A DNA stretch of 64,000 bases from an uncultured Christensenellaceae bacterium (GTDB lineage Bacteria > Bacillota > Clostridia > Christensenellales > Pumilibacteraceae), in contig CAJUKG010000002.1 in assembly GCA_910586925.1 (NCBI GenBank), positions 124,001 to 188,000 on the forward strand. The letters are read 5' to 3'. Under the pieces are notes generated by a model, which made no database searches, was not told the origin of the DNA, and was given only the letters and a program-made list of their open reading frames with translations. The translations under genes and the position numbers were made by a program. Numbering within the stretch: the first letter of the stretch is position 1; each line of letters opens with the position of its first letter. Below are positions 28,030 to 37,955 of the stretch, in pieces.

Positions 28030-31000
28030 ATGAAAGTTAAAAGTAAGTTGATCACAATAGCGTGCGTGCTCGCGGCGATGCTCTTTGCCGTTGCGGCATG
28101 GTGCATGAGCGGATTCGCCGCGTTCGCCGAGGAGAGTGATGATACATATACCCTCATCGTCTACGGCGCGACGGTACAAATTTCGGATGGCGACGGTTAT
28201 GTCGATCTCGAACCGACATTCGCAGAGGGCGCGGGTCGCGACGCCGTATACGAGTACGAAATTCCCGCGGGTGCGAGCTTGAAGGCGCATGCCGTCGAGA
28301 ATGAACCCGGCGTCAAAGCGATTTTTGTCGATTGGGACGTTCGTTTCGTCAATAACAGAGCGAACCAACCCGGAGACACCGTTTACGAATTTGAAATGCC
28401 GGAGGAAGATATTCAACTTTGGGCGGTGTATTCTACCAAAAACATCCAAACTTTGGGCATTGAAACCGTAAAATTGGATAACAATGCAGGCAAAGAGAAT
28501 GCGCTGAAAGAATATACAGGAAACTCGTTTGCTCGGGCACCGAAAGTTTGGGGTTATAAACAAATCGCAAACGGTGTGGTGGACGGTTCTGCGGAAGCGG
28601 ATTCCGATTTGTTCAAAATGAGCGGGAAAAGAATAAGCATACCGTCAACGACGCCCGACTATTGCTACAACCGCGTGTGCGGAAGTAATTTCGACACTTC
28701 GAAAGGTAAACAGGTTATCTTCTATACGGTAAAGAACAACAGCACGGCTTGGACGATAAATGTCACTATGTATGCCGAGTCGTATACGTTTATGTGTTCG
28801 GCGGCTTCGTTCGAGTTAAAACCGGGCGAAACAAAGCAGATTACCGTTTTGAACGATATAGGTTGTGCACGCACGACATACGGTCTTTTTGCCGTAAACA
28901 CCATTACCGGCGACGGCGTAAAATCGGATAGCGATCTTATCGACGTCGATATAGTCGGAATGATCGGTGAAGCATATCCCGACGGCGATCCGGAAATAGT
29001 TCCGCCGGGTGGCTCGAATATGGTAAAGCTCGGGAGCTTTACCGGCTTGAATAGCGATAAATTTAAACATAATAGCGACTATGCGTTTACCACTATTGCA
29101 ACACATGCGGGTGTCAATGCTACGGCAACAATAGATAAAAGCTCCGTCGGGTATCCTACGCAGGACGGCTTCGATATATATTACAAGTTTACCGCCAAAA
29201 CAAATGCTACTGCCGATTCCGTTACGATAGCGATAGAAGCAGGCGGAGTGCAGATAGGTGTCGCCGATTTGACCGGTAATGAGGGAACTACTTTTTCCAA
29301 AATTACCTGTACGGGATGGAACGGTACCGATGCTTTGACTTTAAGAATCAAAAATACGCAGGGTAACGTCGTCATGTTGTTGCAGTGCGCGTTTAACAGC
29401 GCGTTCGTAAAAGAGGTGAGCGGCGTCGGCGAGCAAGACGGCTATACGATAACACCGGTGGAGGGACAAAAGAATCCCGTTCCGTATGCGGAAAATTTCA
29501 GTTTCACTCTCCGACTCGACGATGCTCACAACAAATCCAAAGTCACCGTCAAAGCTAATGATAAAGTAATTCGTCCCTCGCACGGCGTTTACACTATCTA
29601 TAACGTGACAGAGCCGATTGCGATTGCGGTCGACGGAGTTGTTATCAACAAGTATACGGTAGCCAACGCCACGGGCGGACTCGGCGGGCTGGGTTATACG
29701 ATCGACGTCAAAGGCGAACAGAGCAATCTTGTCGAACACGGCGGGTCGTTCAAGTTCGGCATATCGGTATTCGAAGGGTTTTCGCCTGTATCGAAAGTGT
29801 CGTACAGCATGGGCGGCGGAGCGGAAGTGCAGCTCTCCGAAGTCAATAACGAGTACACTATTGACAATATCACGGGCGACGTGGTAGTTAAAATTGAAGG
29901 CGTGGATGCAGACGGCAACGTCGTGAAAGGACTTAAAGGCACCGGCTATACCGCGGAAGCCGTAACGCAGGGCGTCACCATATACGGCGACGGCAGTGCG
30001 TTGATCGCTGTCGGCGCAGATGTCGAGTTCTCGTTCAAAATAGTAATAAAAGACGGCTATGAAGCTAAAAACGGACTTACGGTAAAAGTCGGCGATCAAA
30101 CGCTCGCTCCCGACGGTGAAGTTTATAAAGTCACAGGTGCAATGGTTGTCGATCGTTTCATCAATGTTGTCGTCGCGGGCATAACGGCTAAAGAATACAG
30201 TATTGCTTACGAGCTTCCCGCAGGCGCGGTAATTGCAGGCGAAGTAGTGCCCGTAGACAAATATACTGTCGTGGACGAAATAGATCTGCCCGAAAACGTC
30301 GAACGCAAAGGCTATGACTTTATCGGCTGGTGCGACAACGCAGAGTTGAGCGGCGACACGATAAATGTGATCGGACCCGGACGTACCGGCAATATTACGC
30401 TGTATCCCAAGTTCTCGGCGAAATCGTACAGTCTGACGTTGAACACCAAAGGCGGGCAGTGGGCGGACGGCTATATCGTTCCCGCCGAATACACCGCCGA
30501 CGGCATGGCTCTGCCCGGTGCGGATAAAATCTCGCTTGCGGGATATGTATTCGACGGTTGGTACAGGGGTAGCACAAAGTACGAAAATATCGCGCAAGGC
30601 ACAACCGATCCTTTGGCTCTCGAGGCGAAATGGATGCTCGAAAACTATTCCATTACCTACAGCCTCAACGGCGGCGCGTGGACGGACGGCTTTACTCCGA
30701 CTGCCGCGTATACGGTAGAGGACAGCGTAACTCTCCCCGTAGCGGCTAACGCCGTAAGACGCGGTTACGAATTTGCGGGCTGGTCGTCAAACGAGAATCT
30801 TTCTGGCACGATAGTCGGTATTCAGGCAGGCTCGACGGGCGATCGCACGGTTTACGCGAAGTGGAAGAAAATCGCATACTCCATTTCCTACAGCGGACTC
30901 AACGGCGTCAAGTACGACGGAGTCACCGAGTACTTTATCGACACGGCGGAGTTTACTGTAGCAAAACCGTTTAAGCCCGGCTTCAGATTCGCAGGCTGGA

Positions 31001-31659
31001 AGGTGAACGGCGACGATACTCCTGTCGCGGAACTCAAGATAAGCGGCGAGGACGCCCGAAATTACGCGCTCGAAGCGACGTGGACGGAAGCCGATTACGT
31101 GATTACTTATATCGACGCGGGCACGCACAACAATCCCGCTTCGTACAAGTACGGCACCACCGACATAGCTATTTCCGCGCCGACTAAAGACGGTTGCGAA
31201 TTCGTCGGTTGGGTGAGCAAGTTCTCGAGTACCCCCGTTAAGAACTTCGTGATCTTTGCGGGCACCGCGACCGACCTCGAACTCACCGCGGTGTGGAAGG
31301 AAACCGAAAGCGGCAGCGAGTTCGAAACGAAAGACGTTTTCTCGGTGACGTTCGCGCCCAACGGCGGCAGTGCCGTTGCGACGCAGTACGTAACGGAGGG
31401 AAACAAGGCTGTAAAACCCGCCGATCCGACTTGGGAAGGCATGGTATTCGGCGGCTGGTATACGGATGCGGCATGCACCGAAGCGTTCGATTTCGATAAA
31501 GCAATCGACGGCAATACCGTCGTGTATGCGAAATGGACGGCGTCGGACGGCGGTTGCAACGGCGTTATATCGTCGCGCTCCGCAGTCGCTATCGTAATCG
31601 CGCTTCTTATCGTCGCGCTTCTCGTAACGGCAACCTTCAAGAAGCGTCAAAATAATTGA
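28030..31659 (+). CDS. Large InlB-repeat surface protein with C-terminal membrane anchor
   Basis: A 1209-residue exported protein. The signal peptide ends near 'GFAAFAEES'. The N-terminal beta domain matches that of the small lipoprotein at 19311 ('..MPEEDIQLWAVYS'). The middle holds further beta modules with 'GxxGLGYTIDVKGEQS'-like repeats. The C-terminal ~450 residues carry about six InlB-type B-repeats ('FAGW.......G.I......G..TVYAKW'). It ends 'GGCNGVISSRSAVAIVIALL' and continues as a hydrophobic helix closing with 'KKRQNN': a membrane anchor with no LPXTG. A structural or adhesive role is inferred. Its TGA stop lies inside the -35 box of the next operon. Confidence 0.8.
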   Translation: MKVKSKLITIACVLAAMLFAVAAWCMSGFAAFAEESDDTYTLIVYGATVQISDGDGYVDLEPTFAEGAGRDAVYEYEIPAGASLKAHAVENEPGVKAIFVDWDVRFVNNRANQPGDTVYEFEMPEEDIQLWAVYSTKNIQTLGIETVKLDNNAGKENALKEYTGNSFARAPKVWGYKQIANGVVDGSAEADSDLFKMSGKRISIPSTTPDYCYNRVCGSNFDTSKGKQVIFYTVKNNSTAWTINVTMYAESYTFMCSAASFELKPGETKQITVLNDIGCARTTYGLFAVNTITGDGVKSDSDLIDVDIVGMIGEAYPDGDPEIVPPGGSNMVKLGSFTGLNSDKFKHNSDYAFTTIATHAGVNATATIDKSSVGYPTQDGFDIYYKFTAKTNATADSVTIAIEAGGVQIGVADLTGNEGTTFSKITCTGWNGTDALTLRIKNTQGNVVMLLQCAFNSAFVKEVSGVGEQDGYTITPVEGQKNPVPYAENFSFTLRLDDAHNKSKVTVKANDKVIRPSHGVYTIYNVTEPIAIAVDGVVINKYTVANATGGLGGLGYTIDVKGEQSNLVEHGGSFKFGISVFEGFSPVSKVSYSMGGGAEVQLSEVNNEYTIDNITGDVVVKIEGVDADGNVVKGLKGTGYTAEAVTQGVTIYGDGSALIAVGADVEFSFKIVIKDGYEAKNGLTVKVGDQTLAPDGEVYKVTGAMVVDRFINVVVAGITAKEYSIAYELPAGAVIAGEVVPVDKYTVVDEIDLPENVERKGYDFIGWCDNAELSGDTINVIGPGRTGNITLYPKFSAKSYSLTLNTKGGQWADGYIVPAEYTADGMALPGADKISLAGYVFDGWYRGSTKYENIAQGTTDPLALEAKWMLENYSITYSLNGGAWTDGFTPTAAYTVEDSVTLPVAANAVRRGYEFAGWSSNENLSGTIVGIQAGSTGDRTVYAKWKKIAYSISYSGLNGVKYDGVTEYFIDTAEFTVAKPFKPGFRFAGWKVNGDDTPVAELKISGEDARNYALEATWTEADYVITYIDAGTHNNPASYKYGTTDIAISAPTKDGCEFVGWVSKFSSTPVKNFVIFAGTATDLELTAVWKETESGSEFETKDVFSVTFAPNGGSAVATQYVTEGNKAVKPADPTWEGMVFGGWYTDAACTEAFDFDKAIDGNTVVYAKWTASDGGCNGVISSRSAVAIVIALLIVALLVTATFKKRQNN

Positions 31660-31684
31660 CTTTAAGCGTGAGTGAAAGTAAAAT
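31656..31684 (+). promoter_or_regulatory. Promoter of the pentose operon
   Basis: TTGACT (31656-31661), a 17-bp spacer, TAAAAT (31679-31684). Both boxes and the spacing equal those at 6836-6864. The -35 box contains the stop codon of the preceding gene. Confidence 0.65.
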
Positions 31685-31706
31685 TTTTTCATAAGGACAA
31701 CTCGAA

Positions 31707-33689
31707 TTGAACAACATTGCGAAAGACTTAATAAACAGTATCCGCGTTTTATCGGCGGAACAGGTGGAGGCGGCAAAGAGCGGGCACCCCGGTACTCCGC
31801 TCGGAGCCGCGCCCGTTATGGCGACGCTTTTCGGCAAGGCGATGAAGATCGCGCCGCAAGTACCCGAATTTTTCGACAGAGATCGTTTTGTGTTGAGTTC
31901 CGGGCACGCTTCGGCAATGCTTTACGCGACGCTTCGCTGTTGCGGGTACGACCTGAAAAAAGAGGATTTGGAAAAATTCAGGCAGGAAGGCAGTATCACG
32001 CCCGGACATCCCGAATACGGCGTAACGCCGGGCGTGGACTGTTCGACCGGTCCGCTCGGACAGGGCGTGGCGAATGCCGTGGGAATGGCTGTCGCCGAGA
32101 AAATACTTGCGGCACGGTTCAATAAACCCGATTGCGTTCTTGTCGACCACTACACATACGCGCTTTGCGGCGACGGCTGTATGCAAGAGGGTATAGAGAA
32201 CGAAGCGGCATCGCTCGCGGGTACGCTCAAGCTCGGCAAACTGATCGTATTTTACGACAGCAACGGCATTACTATCGAGGGCAGTACGGATATTGCGTTC
32301 ATCGAAAACGTCGCGGCGCGGCACTCCGCACTCGGTTGGCACGTGCAAACGGTGGAGAACGGCGAAGATACTGCGGCGATAGAACAAGCGGTGATAAACG
32401 CGAAAGCGGAATCCGAAAAACCGTCGCTCGTGATCGTAAAGAGCGTCATAGGTTACGGCTCGCCCAAAGCGGGAACGAGCGCGGTGCACGGCGCACCGCT
32501 CGGCAGTGACGGCATGGCGACTCTTAAGCGCAATCTCGGTTGGGATCTGCCGCCGTTCGAAATCCCCGAATCGGTAGAAAAATTCGCCGAGAACAAGCGG
32601 CTCGAGGGCAGAGGTTACGTAAGGGAGTGGAAGGACGCGCTCGAAGAAGCGGAACGGAAATATCCCGAGCTTTATAAAGAGTTTACTGCGTGGCTTGACG
32701 GCAGTTACCGTAAAGTCGCGGCGGGAAGCGACGAGCTTTATAAGTTTTCGGACGGCGATGCGGCGACGCGAAATCTTTGCGGCGAAGTGCTTAATACGGT
32801 CGCGCGGCTCGTTCCCGATCTATTCGGCGGCAGTGCCGATCTCGCTCCGTCCAACTGCACCGCTATAAAGGGCAGGGAGTATCACTCGAGCATTTCGCCC
32901 GAAAACCTCGCTATGCACTTCGGCGTGCGCGAACACGCGATGGCGGCGGTTTGTAACGGAGTCGCGCTTCACGGCGGACTTGTGCCGTTCTGTGCGACGT
33001 TCTTCGTTTTTTCAGATTATATGAAGTACGCCATGCGCATGTCCGCGCTGATGAAACTTCCCGTAACGTACATACTTTCGCACGACAGCATAGGCGTCGG
33101 CGAGGACGGTCCGACGCATCAACCGATAGAACAGCTCGCGGGACTGCGAGCCATGCCGAATATGTATGTATTCCGTCCGTGCGACGGCACGGAAACGGCG
33201 GCGGCATTCTCGCACGCGCTAACCGCAAACGCTCCGACGGCTATAGTTACGAGCAGACAGAAATTGCTTTGTCACAAGCTGTCCGACAAGAACGGCGCGT
33301 TAAAGGGCGGATATGTGCTCAAAGACTGTAAAGGCGTGCCCGACTGTATTCTCATGGCGAGCGGCAGCGAAGCGGGGCTTATTGTCCGCGCGGCGGAGAT
33401 TCTCGAAAAGCAGAAAGTGAAAGTGCGGCTCGTGTCAATGCCGTGTATGGACTTGTTCGCCGAACAGCCCGAAGATTACAGGCAAAGCGTACTGCCGAAC
33501 ACGGTACGTGCGCGCGTCGCCGTAGAGGCGGCAAGCTCTTTGAGCTGGGGCAGGTATGTCGGACTCGACGGGGCTTGCATCTGTTTGGATAACTTCGGCG
33601 AAAGCGCGCCCGCAGACAGACTGTTCGATAAGTACGGCTTCACCGTCGAAAACGTGGCGGCAACGGCTTTGAAAGTACTCAACAAATAA
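31707..33689 (+). CDS. tkt: Transketolase
   Basis: A 660-residue full-length transketolase (thiamine-diphosphate enzyme of the non-oxidative pentose phosphate pathway). Markers are 'SGHPGTPLGAAP' near the N-terminus, the ThDP/Mg motif around 'GDGCMQEGIENEAASLAG', and 'HDSIGVGEDGPTHQP' in the pyrimidine-binding domain. The start is a TTG at 31707 giving 'MNNIAKDLINSIRVL'; an AAGGA lies a few bases before it. It leads an operon with xylA and xylB, so it probably handles xylulose 5-phosphate made by these. Confidence 0.95.
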   Translation: MNNIAKDLINSIRVLSAEQVEAAKSGHPGTPLGAAPVMATLFGKAMKIAPQVPEFFDRDRFVLSSGHASAMLYATLRCCGYDLKKEDLEKFRQEGSITPGHPEYGVTPGVDCSTGPLGQGVANAVGMAVAEKILAARFNKPDCVLVDHYTYALCGDGCMQEGIENEAASLAGTLKLGKLIVFYDSNGITIEGSTDIAFIENVAARHSALGWHVQTVENGEDTAAIEQAVINAKAESEKPSLVIVKSVIGYGSPKAGTSAVHGAPLGSDGMATLKRNLGWDLPPFEIPESVEKFAENKRLEGRGYVREWKDALEEAERKYPELYKEFTAWLDGSYRKVAAGSDELYKFSDGDAATRNLCGEVLNTVARLVPDLFGGSADLAPSNCTAIKGREYHSSISPENLAMHFGVREHAMAAVCNGVALHGGLVPFCATFFVFSDYMKYAMRMSALMKLPVTYILSHDSIGVGEDGPTHQPIEQLAGLRAMPNMYVFRPCDGTETAAAFSHALTANAPTAIVTSRQKLLCHKLSDKNGALKGGYVLKDCKGVPDCILMASGSEAGLIVRAAEILEKQKVKVRLVSMPCMDLFAEQPEDYRQSVLPNTVRARVAVEAASSLSWGRYVGLDGACICLDNFGESAPADRLFDKYGFTVENVAATALKVLNK

Positions 33690-33715
33690 AATTTCAAAAT
33701 AAGAGGTATTATATC

Positions 33716-35032
33716 ATGACCGAAATATTCAAGGGTATTCCCGAAATCAAGTATGAGGGCGCGGACAGCAAAAATCCGCTTGCTTTCAAGTTCTACGATA
33801 AAGACCGAGTGGTTCTCGGCAAGACGATGCGCGAACATTTGCCGTTCGCCATGGCATGGTGGCACAATCTTTGCGCCGAAGGCGCGGATATGTTCGGACG
33901 CGGCACTGCGAATAAATCGTTCGGCAAAAAGGTCGGCACTATGGAGCACGCTAAAGCGAAAGTCGATGCGGGTTTCGAGTTTATGAAAAAACTCGGCATC
34001 GAGTATTTTTGCTGGCACGACGTCGATCTCGTTCCCGAAGCGGACGATATTAAGGAAACGGGCAAGCGTCTGGACGAGATAAGCGATTACATACTCGAAA
34101 AGATGAAAGGCACCGGCATCAAGTGTCTTTGGGGCACCGCCAACATGTTCGGCAATCCGCGGTTCATGAACGGCGCAGGCTCTACGAACAGTGCCGACGT
34201 GTACTGCTTCGCCGCCGCACAGGTAAAAAAGGCTCTCGATATTACCGTCAAGCTCGGCGGCAGAGGATACGTGTTCTGGGGCGGGCGCGAGGGGTATGAA
34301 ACCCTTCTCAATACCGACGTCAAGTTTGAGCAGGAGAACGTTGCGCGGCTCATGCGCATGGCGGTCGATTACGGCAGGTCCATAGGCTTCAAGGGCGATT
34401 TCTATATCGAGCCGAAGCCGAAGGAGCCGATGAAACATCAGTATGATTTCGATGCGGCGACGGCTATCGGATTCTTGAGATATTACGGACTTGACAAAGA
34501 TTTCAAAATGAATATCGAAGCCAACCATGCGACGCTCGCAGGGCATACTTTCGAGCACGACCTGCGCATTTCGGCTATGAACGGCATGCTCGGTTCTATC
34601 GACGCCAATCAGGGCGACTTCCTTTTGGGCTGGGATACCGACGAGTTCCCGTACGACGTGTATACGGCGACGAAAGCGATGCTCGAGATTTTGAAAGCGG
34701 GCGGGCTTCCCGGCGGCTTCAACTTCGACGCGAAAAACCGCAGACCGAGCTACACCGAAGAAGATATGTTCCTCGGGTATATCCTCGGCATGGATACGTT
34801 CGCGCTCGGGCTTCTCAATGCCGCGAAGATCATCGAGGACGGCAGGCTCGACGCGTTCGTGAAAGAGCGTTACTCGTCGTTCGACGGCGCGATCGGAAAG
34901 AAGATAACGAGCGGCAAAGCGACGCTCGCAGAGCTTGCGGCGTACGCCGAAAAAATGGGCAAACCCGAACTTCCCGGCTCGGGCAAACAGGAATACCTCG
35001 AACAGCTCATCAACCAAATACTTTTCAAATAA
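33716..35032 (+). CDS. xylA: Xylose isomerase
   Basis: A 438-residue class II xylose isomerase that converts D-xylose to D-xylulose. The catalytic 'FCWHDVDLVPE' and the metal-binding 'YIEPKPKEP' and 'EANHATLAGHTFEHD' motifs are intact. It lies 26 nt after tkt and 1 nt before xylB. The substrate could come from surface hydrolysis by the GH3 and GH43 enzymes, although no xylose transporter is in the window. Confidence 0.97.
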   Translation: MTEIFKGIPEIKYEGADSKNPLAFKFYDKDRVVLGKTMREHLPFAMAWWHNLCAEGADMFGRGTANKSFGKKVGTMEHAKAKVDAGFEFMKKLGIEYFCWHDVDLVPEADDIKETGKRLDEISDYILEKMKGTGIKCLWGTANMFGNPRFMNGAGSTNSADVYCFAAAQVKKALDITVKLGGRGYVFWGGREGYETLLNTDVKFEQENVARLMRMAVDYGRSIGFKGDFYIEPKPKEPMKHQYDFDAATAIGFLRYYGLDKDFKMNIEANHATLAGHTFEHDLRISAMNGMLGSIDANQGDFLLGWDTDEFPYDVYTATKAMLEILKAGGLPGGFNFDAKNRRPSYTEEDMFLGYILGMDTFALGLLNAAKIIEDGRLDAFVKERYSSFDGAIGKKITSGKATLAELAAYAEKMGKPELPGSGKQEYLEQLINQILFK

Positions 35033-35033
35033 T

Positions 35034-36509
35034 ATGAATACATATATCGGCATCGACCTCGGCACTTCTTCGGTAAAGCTGTTGTTGCTTTCCGAAGAAG
35101 GGCGAATACTGTCGCGAGCGACGGCGGAATATCCCATAGCTTACCCGAAAAGCGGGTGGAGCGAACAGAACCCCGAAGATTGGTATATCGGGGTAGTCAA
35201 AGGCATTAAAAAACTGTTGCTCGGTCAAGACAAATCGCTCGTGAAAGGGATTTCGCTCGGCGGACAAATGCACGGGCTTGTCATTCTCGACAAAAACGAT
35301 AACGTTATTCGTCCGTGCATACTTTGGAATGACGGCAGAACGCAAAAGCAAACGGACTATCTCAACAACGTCGTCGGCAGGGAAAAACTTTCACGGTATA
35401 CCGCGAACATAGCGTTCGCGGGGTTTACCGCACCCAAAATTCTGTGGGTGCGGGAAAACGAGCCGAAGAACTTTGCCGAGATCGAAAAAATAATGTTGCC
35501 CAAAGATTACATTGTGTACAGGCTTTGCGGCGCGTTTTCCACCGATTATTCGGATGCGAGCGGCATGCTCCTTCTCGACGTCGAAAACAGGCGGTGGAGC
35601 AAGGAAATGTGCGATATTTGCGGCGTCTCGGCGGCGCAGCTTCCCGCGCTTCACGAAAGTTACGAAGCGGTGGGAACGGTAAAAGACGATATAGCGGCTG
35701 AATTCGGATTGCCGCACGGCGTCGTCGTTTGTGCGGGCGCGGGGGATAATGCCGCCGCGGCTGTCGGCACGGGCACGGTCGCGCCCGGAAACTGCAATAT
35801 TTCGCTCGGCACGAGCGGCACGATATTCATAGTCGGCAACGGGTTCTCCGCGGATAAAAACAACGCGTTGCACAGTTTTTGCCATGCGAACGGCGGGTAT
35901 CATCTCATGGGGTGTTTGCTGTCGGCGGCGAGTTGCAACGGTTGGTGGTCGGACAGTATTCTTAACTCGTGCGATTATGCGAAAGAGCAGGAAAACCTCG
36001 ACAGTCTTATGGGCAAGAACAAGACGTTTTTCCTGCCTTACCTCATGGGCGAGCGCAGTCCGCACAACGACGTGAATGCCCGTGCGGCTTTTATAGGCAT
36101 GCGTCCCGATACGACGCGCGGAGAAATGACGCTCGCCGTACTCGAGGGTGTTGCGTTCGCGCTCAAAGACTGCGCGGAGGTCGCGCGGTCGAACGGCATA
36201 GAGATCGCATCCACGCGCATTTGCGGCGGGGGTGCGCGAAGTAAACTTTGGCGAAAAATTATCGCGAATGTATTGAATATTCCCGTGGAAAGTCCTATAA
36301 TAGAAGAAGGACCCGCATACGGCGCGGCGATGCTCGCCATGGTAGGCGCGGGCGAGTACGAGTCCGTGCAGGCGGTTTCGGACGCGCTCATAAAAATCAG
36401 CGAAACGGTATTGCCGAAAGCGGACATAGTAAAGCATTACGAAAAGCGTTACGATACGTTCAAAGTTTTGTACCCGTCGTTGAAAGCCGCGTTCGCGAAA
36501 TTCGATTGA
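35034..36509 (+). CDS. xylB: Xylulokinase
   Basis: A 491-residue FGGY-family kinase that phosphorylates D-xylulose. The ATG at 35034, one base after the xylA stop, gives the canonical start 'MNTYIGIDLGTSSVKLLLL'. Other marks are 'GGQMHGLVILD', 'NISLGTSGTIFIVG' and 'ICGGGARSKLWRKI'. The near-zero gap to xylA implies translational coupling. Confidence 0.95.
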   Translation: MNTYIGIDLGTSSVKLLLLSEEGRILSRATAEYPIAYPKSGWSEQNPEDWYIGVVKGIKKLLLGQDKSLVKGISLGGQMHGLVILDKNDNVIRPCILWNDGRTQKQTDYLNNVVGREKLSRYTANIAFAGFTAPKILWVRENEPKNFAEIEKIMLPKDYIVYRLCGAFSTDYSDASGMLLLDVENRRWSKEMCDICGVSAAQLPALHESYEAVGTVKDDIAAEFGLPHGVVVCAGAGDNAAAAVGTGTVAPGNCNISLGTSGTIFIVGNGFSADKNNALHSFCHANGGYHLMGCLLSAASCNGWWSDSILNSCDYAKEQENLDSLMGKNKTFFLPYLMGERSPHNDVNARAAFIGMRPDTTRGEMTLAVLEGVAFALKDCAEVARSNGIEIASTRICGGGARSKLWRKIIANVLNIPVESPIIEEGPAYGAAMLAMVGAGEYESVQAVSDALIKISETVLPKADIVKHYEKRYDTFKVLYPSLKAAFAKFD

Positions 36510-36524
36510 CGGACAGGAATTATC

Positions 36525-37949
36525 ATGAAGAAACAAGTATTCAATCCGTATTTACCGAGCTACGAATATATACCCGACGGCGAACCGCATGTGTTCGGCG
36601 ACCGCGTGTACGTTTACGGCAGTCACGACAAGTTCGACGGCAAGACGTTTTGCATGAACGATTACGTCGCTTGGTCCGCGCCCGCGGACGACCTTTCCGA
36701 TTGGCGATACGAAGGCGTCATTTGGAAAAAGACCGGCGATCCGCACTATAAAGGTCGCGGCAGTATGTACGCGCCCGACGTGTGCCTCGCGCCCGACGGC
36801 AGGTATTATCTGTATTACGGATTTTCGCCGTCGGTCACGCGTAAAAGCTGGGCGATCCGTTGCGCCGTTTCGGACAGTCCGAGAGGACCGTTCGAGTATC
36901 ACGGAGAAGTGGACCTTTTGCCGTACAGCAAAGAATACATGCCGTTCGATCCCGCGGTGTACGTCGAGAACGGCAGGGTGTGGCTGTATTACGGCTCGGC
37001 ACTGTTCTTTCCCGTTTTCGGCGTGTCGAAGAACAGGTTGAAAGGCGGCGCGGTAGTGGAATTGGATCCCGCAGATATGCTAACCGTTATCGCCGGACCG
37101 AAAACCACGGTATCGGGAAGCAGAAACTCGGAGTACGGCGAACACGCGTTTTTCGAGGCGTCGTCGATGCGCAAGATAGGCGATAAATACTACTTCGTGT
37201 ATTCGTCGCTGATAGGGCACGAGCTTTGCTATGCGATAGGCGACAGACCGGACGGACCGTTCGAGAAAGGCGGCACGATCGTCAGTATCGGCGATATCGG
37301 GCTGGGACGGCACAAAGACGTAAAGACGGCGAGCAACTATACGGGCAATACGCACGGCGGTATTCTTTCGGTCGGCGATAAGCATTATATATTCTACCAC
37401 AGGCAGACGAACAGGCACTGTTTTTCACGCCAGACAAGCGCGGAGCAAATAACGATACAGCCCGACGGACATATAAAACAGGTCGAAGTTACGAGCTGCG
37501 GATTGAACGGCGGACCGCTCGAGGGTAAAGGCAAATACGAAGCGCGCATAGCGTGCAATCTGTTCTCGAAAAACGGCGGACGGTTTCACGGCAGTATTTT
37601 CAAATCCCCGAAAGGTGCGCACCCGTATTTTACGCAGAGCGGAAAGGATAGGGAGAACGAACCCGATCAGTATATAGCGAACTTTACGGGCGGCGCGACG
37701 GCGGGATTCAAGTATTTCGATATACGCGAGCTTAAGCGCGTGGGCGTAACGGTAAAAGGCAATGCGAAAGGCAAAATGACGGTGCGTACTTCGCTCGACG
37801 GCGCGCCGATCGCGGAGATAAAAATAATCGCGGGAAAAGAATACAAAACGTTCTTTGCCGATTGCGAGTGCGACGACGGCGTACTGCCGCTGTATTTCAC
37901 ATTCGACGGCAATGGCAGATGCGATTTTTCGGCGATCGTTTTGGAATGA
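36525..37949 (+). CDS. GH43-family glycoside hydrolase (beta-xylosidase/arabinofuranosidase type)
   Basis: A 474-residue protein with a five-bladed GH43 fold at about residues 5-320: 'YEYIPDGEPHVFGDRVYVYG' near the start, a catalytic Asp in 'SMYAPDVCLAPDG', and Glu in 'FFEASSMRKIGDKYYFVYSS'. The C-terminal ~120 residues form a CBM6-like beta domain ('GFKYFDIRELKRVGVTVKG'). No signal peptide is visible, so it is probably cytoplasmic and acts on imported oligosaccharides. It is the last gene of tkt-xylA-xylB-GH43, 15 nt after xylB, and converges with the minus-strand gene 6 bp away. Confidence 0.9.
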   Translation: MKKQVFNPYLPSYEYIPDGEPHVFGDRVYVYGSHDKFDGKTFCMNDYVAWSAPADDLSDWRYEGVIWKKTGDPHYKGRGSMYAPDVCLAPDGRYYLYYGFSPSVTRKSWAIRCAVSDSPRGPFEYHGEVDLLPYSKEYMPFDPAVYVENGRVWLYYGSALFFPVFGVSKNRLKGGAVVELDPADMLTVIAGPKTTVSGSRNSEYGEHAFFEASSMRKIGDKYYFVYSSLIGHELCYAIGDRPDGPFEKGGTIVSIGDIGLGRHKDVKTASNYTGNTHGGILSVGDKHYIFYHRQTNRHCFSRQTSAEQITIQPDGHIKQVEVTSCGLNGGPLEGKGKYEARIACNLFSKNGGRFHGSIFKSPKGAHPYFTQSGKDRENEPDQYIANFTGGATAGFKYFDIRELKRVGVTVKGNAKGKMTVRTSLDGAPIAEIKIIAGKEYKTFFADCECDDGVLPLYFTFDGNGRCDFSAIVLE

Positions 37950-37955
37950 CGGAAT

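Noticed and set aside
28030..31659. Sortase-type LPXTG anchor on the InlB-repeat protein
   Set aside because: The C-terminus has a hydrophobic helix and basic end, but the preceding motif is 'GGCNGVISS', not LPXTG, and no sortase gene is nearby.
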